A DNA stretch of 5,212 bases from Candidatus Melainabacteria bacterium (lineage in GTDB: Bacteria; Cyanobacteriota; Vampirovibrionia; Obscuribacterales; Obscuribacteraceae): NCBI GenBank assembly GCA_003175915.1, contig PSRH01000170.1, positions 1-5,212 on the forward strand. The letters run 5' to 3'. Position numbers and translations under genes: made by a program. A model generated the notes under the pieces. The model made no database searches, was not told where the DNA came from, and saw only the letters and a list, made by a program, of their open reading frames with translations. Shown here one piece after another: positions 1-5,212 of this stretch (the first letter of the stretch is position 1; each line of letters starts with the position of its first letter).

Positions 1-492
1 GGCGGTGGCAATGGCGGCTGGGATTGTGCTCCCAGACCACAGCCTCGTCCGATGCCATTTGACGGTGGCGATCTACGACCAAGCCCTGATGGCGGCGATA
101 ACTCGGCCGAAGAAGCTCAATTGGTCGCTCTCATCAATCAAGCTCGCGGCGATAGCAGAACCTTGCTGAGCAATAGCGGACTTCAGCAAGCCGCTGGTTT
201 TATGGCTCTTCAAATGCAAGGGAAAACTTTGCGCAACGATCCTGGAATGCACAATCTTGACACACCGGGTATGGAAGCAGTGCGAACTCCGGCCGACCGC
301 ATAGCCACAATTGGAAAGGTAAAGGCGGGAGCCACCGGTGAGTGCATGGCCCAGGGCAGGACGGCACAGCAAGTATTCGATATGCTTATGGCCGACCCCC
401 CGCATAGAGCTATTTTGATGAGCGGCGCTTACAACAGCATCGGTGTAAAGCGCGTCGGTAATATGTGGGTATTGGATTTCGCAAGAGTGTGA
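1..492 (+). CDS. CAP/SCP-domain (PR-1-like) protein, 3' part
   Basis: The frame is open from the first base of the window to a TGA at 490-492, giving 163 visible codons. The gene therefore almost certainly begins upstream: the ATG at 52 lies inside a low-complexity linker and has no ribosome binding site. Visible residues 1-34 are Gly-, Pro- and Asp-rich, typical of a flexible linker after a signal peptide or membrane anchor. Residues from about 37 to the end match the CAP fold (cysteine-rich secretory / antigen 5 / PR-1). There is an opening LINQAR helix, the LQQAAGFMALQM helix, a His at about 84, a GEC at about 113-115 in place of the usual GEN, a PPHR at about 133-136 in place of SPGHR, and a closing IGV...MWVLDFA strand pair. 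Bacterial CAP proteins are usually secreted or surface-bound and their biochemical role is mostly unknown. The Trp that normally precedes the HR motif is absent. The family call is firm; the function is open. Confidence 0.85.
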   Translation, partial: GGGNGGWDCAPRPQPRPMPFDGGDLRPSPDGGDNSAEEAQLVALINQARGDSRTLLSNSGLQQAAGFMALQMQGKTLRNDPGMHNLDTPGMEAVRTPADRIATIGKVKAGATGECMAQGRTAQQVFDMLMADPPHRAILMSGAYNSIGVKRVGNMWVLDFARV

Positions 493-788
493 TTTTCCCT
501 GGCGCATGGTGTCATATGTGATACTAGTGGCAATCGCATGTTCGTGATTCATTATCAGCCGGTATCCATCCTCCCACGTATAACAGTAGGAAGCCTGTCT
601 TAACCTACTACAGATCGTTAAAGTCAGAAACGTAATCAGGACAAGCATGTCCCGCCATGGCACTTTGAGAGTCTGGCCCCGCCCTCCGGATTTGATGCCA
701 AGATGCTAATGTACTAAGTGTAGTGTTGCGTTGCGGCGAAACTAACCGGCTAACAGCAAGACAACAAGCCACGTCTGGGAAGTTGTGT
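493..788. other. non-coding interval between CAP gene and kinase
   Basis: This stretch of nearly 300 bases has no coding frame that resembles a protein. The frames open here on the minus strand are low-quality shadows. It contains one stem-loop at 585-609, listed separately. No tRNA, no T-tract terminator and no convincing sigma-70 promoter was found. A TTGATG at 692-697 has no acceptable -10 partner. Confidence 0.5.
585..609. other. imperfect stem-loop, 9 bp with a 2-nt bulge
   Basis: AGTAGG at 585-590 pairs with CCTACT at 604-609. The stem continues inward as AAG (591-593) with CTT (599-601), leaving an AA bulge at 602-603 and a 5-nt loop. It lies about 95 bases past the CAP stop codon. 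There is no T-run on either side, so it is not a standard intrinsic terminator. It could be an mRNA 3' structure, an operator, or chance. Confidence 0.35.
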
Positions 789-2360
789 ATGTCCGCAAGT
801 TCAGACAGCCCTAAAAACATCTATCAGCAAGTCAGAGACTATCAGAACCACATCGAAGACTTGGCTAGACAGTTCTTGCACAGTGTTTGTCAATCCAACG
901 AAAGGATTAGCGACAACGTTGAGTTGATCACTTCGATTCTCCAATCAATAAATGATGGATTGATCGTAGTAGACACGAACAATCAGCTAGTGTTGACAAA
1001 CGACATCGCCGTTAAATTGGCTGGTATAGATAAGGATTCCGAATGGCTCAAGCAACTGAACGATCACTATGAAGTGTATACCAGTACCTCCGGTCATCGA
1101 ATTCCGGTTGGCCAAGGAAGCATCTCTGCAACTCTCAAGGATCGCACCCCTCATATAAGTGAAGTATTTGTTCGTAGTGCCAGGCTGAATCCCGATGGAG
1201 CCTGGTTCCGTTTGAGTTCGGCTCCAATCTATAGAAATGACGGTACTTTACAAGGAGCAGTAACTGTCTTTCAGGACATAAGCAATGCAAAGACCGCCCT
1301 GCGTCGCGTCAAAGAACTCTATAACAAGGCTCCTTGTGGCTATCACTCTCTCAATCAAGCGGGCGTCTTCTCCGAAATTAACAATACCGAAGTAACCTGG
1401 ATCGGTCGCCATCGCGACGAACTAATCGACAAAGCTAAATTCAGCGATTTTCTTACTAGTGCCTCTAAGTCAGAGTTCGACACCCAGTTCGCGCTGCTTG
1501 CTTCGCAAGGCACCATCAGCAACATTGAATTGGAAATGCTGAAACCCAATGGACAAATCAGAAACGTTCTCTGGAGTTCCGTTGCCCGTCACGACGAAAA
1601 GGGCAAACTAGTCACAACTCGTTGTACGGTCTTTGATTTAACCGAGCGAAAGCATTTGCAACAAGAGGTGGATGCTCTGGCGGCTTTAATCGCTCATGAC
1701 ATAAAAAACCATTTGGTTGCCACAGCAGGCGTGATCGAGTTGATTACGGAAGATCATGACTCTAAACTGAGCGATGAGTCCAAAGCGATCATGAAGACTT
1801 TGCAGTTGAGCAACCACGATCAATTGCAGGCACTTAACAACCTGATCAATCTCTGGGCAGCCGGCGAACGGACGGCGCCTGAAGAAGTAGATGTTTATGT
1901 CTTCGTACAGGAAGCTGCCAACCTCGTGCGTGAGCTAGGACTTCTGCGCAACGTCACAATAAATCTCGGCCCTCAAAAAACTTTGCCCAAGGTCTGGGTA
2001 CCACCTATGGCATTGCGGCATGTCCTCTGCAATTTACTGCATAACGCCATCAAGTTTTCCAAAACTGGAGAAGCCGTAGAAGTAGAGGCCTACACCGAGG
2101 ATGGTGGCGTCACTGTAGTGATCATCGATAAAGGCCCGGGAATACCTAAGAAGGAGCTCGACAATTTATTCAAAGTGCGAACAGGTAAAAAACCAACTGG
2201 CTTTAGCTCCGGATTGGGTTTATATCTCTGCCGCCAGATTATTGAAGCGGCCGGCGGGCGCATTAGCTGCCAAAGTGAAGAAGGAAAAGGAACGCGTTTC
2301 TTCTTGCACTTGAGATGTCGAGCGAAATCAAATATCAATGAACTCACATATTCGATCTGA
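789..2360 (+). CDS. cytosolic PAS-PAS sensor histidine kinase
   Basis: This 523-residue kinase would autophosphorylate a histidine and pass the phosphate to a response regulator. Residues about 9-43 are a helical lead-in. PAS domain 1 spans about 44-166, opening with SINDGLIVVD and ending with AVTVFQDIS. PAS domain 2 spans about 175-288, with LYNKAPCGYHSL at the start and TVFDLTERK at the end. The dimerisation/phosphoacceptor helix has the H-box HDIKNH with His303. The ATPase domain shows an N-box with Asn419 in NLLHNAIKFS, a G1 box DKGPGIP from Asp447, and a G2 box GLGLYLC from Gly475. No transmembrane segment or signal peptide is visible, so it probably senses an intracellular cue. Neither PAS domain reveals a cofactor. 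No response regulator lies next to it, so it is an orphan within this window. The ATG at 789 was chosen because GGGAAG lies 6 bases before it. An in-frame GTG at 723 would add 22 residues of no recognisable character and has no ribosome binding site. Confidence 0.92.
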   Translation: MSASSDSPKNIYQQVRDYQNHIEDLARQFLHSVCQSNERISDNVELITSILQSINDGLIVVDTNNQLVLTNDIAVKLAGIDKDSEWLKQLNDHYEVYTSTSGHRIPVGQGSISATLKDRTPHISEVFVRSARLNPDGAWFRLSSAPIYRNDGTLQGAVTVFQDISNAKTALRRVKELYNKAPCGYHSLNQAGVFSEINNTEVTWIGRHRDELIDKAKFSDFLTSASKSEFDTQFALLASQGTISNIELEMLKPNGQIRNVLWSSVARHDEKGKLVTTRCTVFDLTERKHLQQEVDALAALIAHDIKNHLVATAGVIELITEDHDSKLSDESKAIMKTLQLSNHDQLQALNNLINLWAAGERTAPEEVDVYVFVQEAANLVRELGLLRNVTINLGPQKTLPKVWVPPMALRHVLCNLLHNAIKFSKTGEAVEVEAYTEDGGVTVVIIDKGPGIPKKELDNLFKVRTGKKPTGFSSGLGLYLCRQIIEAAGGRISCQSEEGKGTRFFLHLRCRAKSNINELTYSI

Positions 2361-2373
2361 TTGCATATTCATA

Positions 2374-2402
2374 TCTAATCTTTTTAATATTGATTCTAAT
2401 CT
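2374..2402. repeat. TCTAATCT direct repeat, 21-bp period
   Basis: TCTAATCT occurs at 2374-2381 and again at 2395-2402, exactly 21 bp start to start, which is two turns of B-DNA. Both copies lie in the AT-rich gap between the kinase stop and the hydrolase promoter candidate, with the second copy 36 bp upstream of TTGACA. Same-face repeats of this kind are often regulator half-sites, but low-complexity AT-rich DNA can give this by chance. Confidence 0.35.
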
Positions 2403-2438
2403 AGCAACGATTGAACAAACGGCATCGACGAACTATTA

Positions 2439-2468
2439 TTGACATCTCGTTGGCGAAATTCCAATAAC
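2439..2468 (+). promoter_or_regulatory. candidate sigma-70 promoter for the exported hydrolase
   Basis: TTGACA at 2439-2444 is a perfect -35 hexamer. With an 18-bp spacer it faces AATAAC at 2463-2468, a 4/6 match to the -10 consensus. Transcription would begin around 2475, leaving a leader of about 25 bases before the GTG at 2499. If real, the in-frame TTG at 2439 cannot be the start codon, because it would lie upstream of the transcript. Confidence 0.45.
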
Positions 2469-2498
2469 AGAGAGTCACTGCAATTGTTCAGGCGATAC

Positions 2499-3518
2499 GT
2501 GCAATCCGGGATTGTCAGCTGGGCCATCAATAGGTTCACGCCGGCCTTGCTTATATTGGCAATGCTGCCACATGCAGCGGTTGCCTCGACGCTAGTCAAT
2601 AACAACGACAGGCAAGGCCAGGGCACAGAGGAAGCCGCCAGCGATCATCTTTACAAGTTTAGAATTGAACGTGGCCAGTTCCGCACCGCTTCTGGTGCAA
2701 ACCGTTCTTACTCGCTTTATATTCCGGAATCGACTGCCGGGCTTCCTGCCGGCCCATATCCTCTGGTTGTGCTCATTCATGGATTTTTGATGACCGGGCG
2801 TCAACACAGCGGCAATGCAGAAAATTTTGCCAAGCACGGTTTTGTCGCCTTCACGCCTGACCTGAGCAAAATTCTTCTGGGTGACGATACCCGCATGGAA
2901 AACGTCAGGGACCTTCTGGATGAAATCCGCTGGCTTCAGGACAATAAAAATGGTCCATTGGCTTCAGTGGTGGACGCCAATCGGGTTGGCATTGCTGGCA
3001 ATAGTGCAGGCGCGGCGGTTGCCCTGGAAGCAGTGCTTGAGGGACAGAAGACAGGGGTACCGATCAAAGCATTCTGTGCACTGGATGGAGTGCCCTGGGA
3101 TCGAACCTTCGATCGAATATCACAACTTTCGCAAGTCCAGGTTCTCTCCCTAAGAGCGGAACCGGCCGTTTGTAACTTTCATGCATGCATCCTTAAGTTC
3201 CTGGCGCGATTGAGCTTCAAAGCCGATGATGTAAAAATCAACGGCGCCCATCACTGTGATGTCGAAAATCCGACTTCGCTAGGCTGCAAATGTATCTGCG
3301 GGCCTTCAAAAGAGAAATACCGCAGTGTCTTTCAAAGACTCACCTATCTTTTCTTTAAAGAGAGTCTCAACGGCGTTTCCCTGGACGGAGACCAGAACAC
3401 GTTCGCTCAGGCGGTGCGTGGCTACGAACACAACGGCGAGGTGGTCGCTAACCTCGAGAGATCGGCGCCTTCCGCTTTGGCAAGCACAGAAAATACTCAC
3501 ACTGAAAATACTCAGTAG
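2499..3518 (+). CDS. exported cysteine-rich alpha/beta hydrolase
   Basis: The 339-residue product has a signal peptide at about 1-29: a short basic region, the hydrophobic core FTPALLILAML, and cleavage after AVA. The mature part is an alpha/beta hydrolase resembling the dienelactone-hydrolase, chlorophyllase and PAF-acetylhydrolase-like group. It shows a YSLYIPES strand, the oxyanion motif HGF at 94-96, and the nucleophile elbow GNSAG with Ser169. Candidate acids are Asp196 in ALDGVPW and Glu221. The catalytic His is 251 or 252 in GAHHCD. It probably cleaves an ester outside the cytoplasm; the substrate cannot be read. Seven cysteines (193, 225, 230, 253, 263, 265, 267) suggest disulfides or metal binding. 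The C-terminal tail ends in a small tandem TENT repeat. GTG 2499 is preferred because it gives a normal signal peptide, has AGGCG just upstream, and follows a candidate promoter. Alternatives are TTG 2484 (AGAGAG upstream) and TTG 2439, the longest frame (359 residues). Confidence 0.82.
   Translation: MQSGIVSWAINRFTPALLILAMLPHAAVASTLVNNNDRQGQGTEEAASDHLYKFRIERGQFRTASGANRSYSLYIPESTAGLPAGPYPLVVLIHGFLMTGRQHSGNAENFAKHGFVAFTPDLSKILLGDDTRMENVRDLLDEIRWLQDNKNGPLASVVDANRVGIAGNSAGAAVALEAVLEGQKTGVPIKAFCALDGVPWDRTFDRISQLSQVQVLSLRAEPAVCNFHACILKFLARLSFKADDVKINGAHHCDVENPTSLGCKCICGPSKEKYRSVFQRLTYLFFKESLNGVSLDGDQNTFAQAVRGYEHNGEVVANLERSAPSALASTENTHTENTQ
3489..3514 (+). repeat. two copies of GAAAATACTCA, 15-bp period
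   Basis: GAAAATACTCA is found at 3489-3499 and 3504-3514, inside the last codons of the hydrolase gene. The period is five codons, so the protein reads TENTHTENTQ at its end. This looks like a small in-frame tandem duplication in an unstructured tail. Confidence 0.6.
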
Positions 3519-3530
3519 ACTCACGTCCGT

Positions 3531-4538
3531 TTATTGGCGATCGACACTCCCTTTACCAGTGGTTTTTGGCGAGATAGCCAATGCGCTTGTGGTATTTTCG
3601 TCGTTCAGCCATGAGTCGATCAAAGTAAGTATTGCTGGTGCAGGAGTTTGATGTTCTAAAAGCAAGTGTCCTTTGCCCGAAAAGAAATTCAGACTGACGT
3701 TGCGGGTGCCGAATTCTTTAAGAGCGTGTGGCAAAAGATTCTGCCTGAACATTGCGTCAGCACCACCGGCGATGATCAATAGGGGATAGTCCGCTGGCAA
3801 AGATTTGGCTGCGCTAAAAGCTCGACCATTCAATACATCGACTTTGAGCAGTTCGACCGGGGTCATTTTACGATAAATGTTGGGATCACTGTTACATGCT
3901 TTAGCAAGTACAACATCGTTCGTAAGATAGGGGGCAGCATAAGGCGTCAGATTGAGTGGTTTGTTCGGCAAAACAATCTCTTCGGCCATATCAATCGGCA
4001 TGCGCAGCTTGGGATGAATTCGCTGCTTGTGGCAGAGAGAACTGAGAATGGCACCATCGGTAAGTTCCGGATGCTCTGAGACAAGCAACAAACTCATGTT
4101 GGCGCCCAGGCTCTCGCCGAGGCAAAACAAACACTGCCCGGGATTCGCTTGCCTGAGCGTTGTGACAAGATCAAGCAAATCCTGCTGACTCTGGCCGATT
4201 TCGATCTTGTTGTCGCCATTGAATTGCAAGCTTTCCGTTCGCCAACGGCCGAACCCCCGCTGATCAAGGGCGAAGACAGCGTATCCTTGACTGGCTAAGC
4301 GCGTCGCCAGCTTGTCCCAGGCATAGGCGTACAAAGTCAGTCCATGCACGGCGACTATAATTCCTTTGCGTTTTTTGGCTGCATCCACCCATTCGTATAT
4401 GGGTAAATTCAGCTGTTTGCCGACATCACTATCTTTAATGCAGACGGGCGCTGCGCTCGCATTCTGCCCGCAAAAAAGAAATACAGCAAGAATAACCCCG
4501 AGCATTCGCTTAAAGACCATTTGTATTTTCTTGTTCAT
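3531..4538 (-). CDS. exported alpha/beta hydrolase, lysophospholipase/MGL-like
   Basis: The 335-residue product starts MNKK and has a signal peptide at about 1-29: a basic start, the hydrophobic core MLGVILAVFLFCG, and cleavage near ASA. The rest follows the Hydrolase_4 / serine aminopeptidase S33 pattern of monoacylglycerol lipases and lysophospholipases. It has an oxyanion HGL at 65-67, then YAVFALDQRGFGRW, the nucleophile elbow GESLG with Ser143, the acid Asp261 in GGADAMF, and the catalytic His291 in GKGHLLLEH. The full triad is present, so it should be active, probably on a lipid or other ester in the periplasm or outside; the true substrate is unknown. A lid-like insertion lies at about 170-235. 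The gene converges on the preceding hydrolase with only 12 bp between stop codons, and diverges from the Nudix gene. ATG 4538 was chosen; a GTG two codons upstream (4544) is also in frame, and neither has a clear ribosome binding site. A possible -10 (TAAAAT, minus strand, 4592-4597) has no good -35. Confidence 0.87.
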   Translation of the reverse strand: MNKKIQMVFKRMLGVILAVFLFCGQNASAAPVCIKDSDVGKQLNLPIYEWVDAAKKRKGIIVAVHGLTLYAYAWDKLATRLASQGYAVFALDQRGFGRWRTESLQFNGDNKIEIGQSQQDLLDLVTTLRQANPGQCLFCLGESLGANMSLLLVSEHPELTDGAILSSLCHKQRIHPKLRMPIDMAEEIVLPNKPLNLTPYAAPYLTNDVVLAKACNSDPNIYRKMTPVELLKVDVLNGRAFSAAKSLPADYPLLIIAGGADAMFRQNLLPHALKEFGTRNVSLNFFSGKGHLLLEHQTPAPAILTLIDSWLNDENTTSALAISPKTTGKGSVDRQ

Positions 4539-4769
4539 TCCCACACCGATTGCGCCACTTCACAACGGCGTGTCGCTAAACCGCTCCTGCGATTTTAAGC
4601 AACCATATGTTTGTTTGAATTAGGCCGCCGTCATATCGAAATATAGTCTCAACAGCTATAGGTCCTGATCCCAGCAATCGCCAGAGAAGCTAAGGAAATA
4701 CAACGTATTGAAAGATTCGGAATCCAGGGGTTCCGTGATAAATTCAAGCTGAGGTGGGCGGCAGGGCAG
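4539..4769. other. divergent intergenic region
   Basis: This region should hold the promoters of the minus-strand hydrolase and of the Nudix gene. Weak -10 candidates are TAAAAT on the minus strand (4592-4597) and TATAGT on the plus strand (4642-4647). Each matches 5/6, but neither has a recognisable -35 at normal spacing. The Nudix reading frame is open back to a TAG at 4659-4661 but has no ATG, GTG or TTG there, so it is not evidence for a longer protein. No RNA gene or terminator was seen. Confidence 0.4.
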
Positions 4770-5180
4770 ATGACAAGCGAGACGACAATTAACGATAATT
4801 TGGTGATTGCGGCCGTCATCGAGCGAAATGGGCGCTATCTCGTCTGCCAACGACCTTCAGATAGACCACATGGTGCTCTTTGGGAATTCCCCGGCGGCAA
4901 AGTTGAACCCGGTGAAACCATTCATCAGGCCGCCAAAAGAGAGTTAGCTGAGGAACTGGGACTGAAAGTGACGGCGGTGGGCAGGGTTAGAACCAGAATT
5001 GCCGATCCGAGTTCCGGATATGAAGTTGCTTTCGTTGATGTGCAAGTCGATGGTGATCCCAGATTGCTCGAGCATATTGCTCTCAACTGGATTAGCAAGG
5101 ATGGACTACTTGACTTGCCGCTTGCACCGTCTGACCGCAAGTTTGTTGAGCATTTGAACCAGACTCAGGAAAAGATCTAG
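4770..5180 (+). CDS. Nudix hydrolase, MutT-like NTP pyrophosphohydrolase
   Basis: The 136-residue product is a full-length single-domain Nudix protein. The Nudix box matches the consensus GX5EX7REUXEEXGU without exception: Gly43, Glu49, Arg57-Glu58, Glu61-Glu62, Gly64 and Leu65. The Glu residues bind the divalent metal. Before it, VIAAVIERNGRYLVCQRP and the segment LWEFPGGKVEPGE are typical of the MutT / (deoxy)nucleoside triphosphate pyrophosphohydrolase group, and a W-I-S segment near 107-109 matches the usual end of the domain. MutT-type members hydrolyse oxidised or surplus nucleoside triphosphates to monophosphate and pyrophosphate in the cytosol, which limits mutation. The substrate cannot be fixed from sequence, so no symbol is given. 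ATG 4770 is the only standard start in the open frame. A GAGGTGGG at 4751-4758 lies rather far upstream (11 bases) and AGGG at 4763-4766 rather near. No co-transcribed neighbour is visible before the window ends. Confidence 0.93.
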   Translation: MTSETTINDNLVIAAVIERNGRYLVCQRPSDRPHGALWEFPGGKVEPGETIHQAAKRELAEELGLKVTAVGRVRTRIADPSSGYEVAFVDVQVDGDPRLLEHIALNWISKDGLLDLPLAPSDRKFVEHLNQTQEKI

Positions 5181-5212
5181 CGCATTGTTAAAGGCGGTCG
5201 GGGCAATCTCGC

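Noticed and set aside
73..663. A 196-codon open frame on the minus strand
   Set aside because: It is antisense to the well-supported CAP domain, and its translation has no recognisable domain and an odd composition rich in His and Cys.
692..720. TTGATG-based promoter for the kinase
   Set aside because: No hexamer at 16-18 bp spacing matches the -10 consensus at more than about two or three positions.
2881..3153. A 90-codon plus-strand frame overlapping the first hydrolase
   Set aside because: It is an out-of-frame shadow across the nucleophile-elbow region of a clear hydrolase gene.
3549..3576. CACT...AGTG stem followed by GTTTTT as a terminator for the plus-strand hydrolase
   Set aside because: The stem is only 4 bp with a 9-nt loop and lies inside the facing gene, too weak to support a terminator.
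4662..4769. Open frame joined upstream to the Nudix gene
   Set aside because: It adds 36 codons but has no ATG, GTG or TTG start, and a typical Nudix N-terminus already begins at 4770.
1..5212. A multi-gene defence, secretion or biosynthetic system
   Set aside because: The gene set is mixed in direction and function, with no co-oriented operon, mobile-element genes or known system component, so no system can be claimed.

Overview
The window carries four complete protein-coding genes and the 3' part of a fifth. No rRNA, tRNA, CRISPR array, insertion sequence or phage gene was seen. Base composition is moderate, without obvious islands. The mix is a secreted CAP-domain protein, a cytosolic PAS histidine kinase with no adjacent response regulator, two exported hydrolases and a MutT-type Nudix enzyme. 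This suggests a free-living, probably Gram-negative environmental bacterium. The wording of the second PAS domain recalls PAS kinases of the Melainabacteria/Obscuribacterales side of the cyanobacterial phylum, but that is an impression from memory and is not demonstrated here.

Layout: (1) 1-492, plus strand: C-terminal part of a CAP/SCP-domain protein behind a Gly/Pro-rich linker, cut by the window edge. (2) 493-788: non-coding, with one imperfect stem-loop. (3) 789-2360, plus: sensor histidine kinase with two PAS domains. (4) 2361-2498: AT-rich gap with an 8-bp direct repeat spaced by 21 bp and a consensus TTGACA element that probably drives the next gene. (5) 2499-3518, plus: exported, cysteine-rich alpha/beta hydrolase. 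(6) 3531-4538, minus: a second exported alpha/beta hydrolase of the lysophospholipase/monoacylglycerol-lipase type, tail to tail with the first and only 12 bp away. (7) 4539-4769: divergent intergenic region. (8) 4770-5180, plus: Nudix hydrolase with a perfect Nudix box. The remaining 32 bases show nothing.

The genes do not form an evident operon or a recognised system. The three exported proteins (CAP and two hydrolases) could share an extracytoplasmic role, and the kinase could regulate its neighbour, but both ideas rest on proximity alone. The Nudix enzyme looks like an independent housekeeping gene. I found no convincing undescribed system. The points most worth checking are the promoter and start-codon conflict at 2439, the 21-bp-spaced repeat in front of it, and the Cys-rich segment next to the catalytic His of the first hydrolase.
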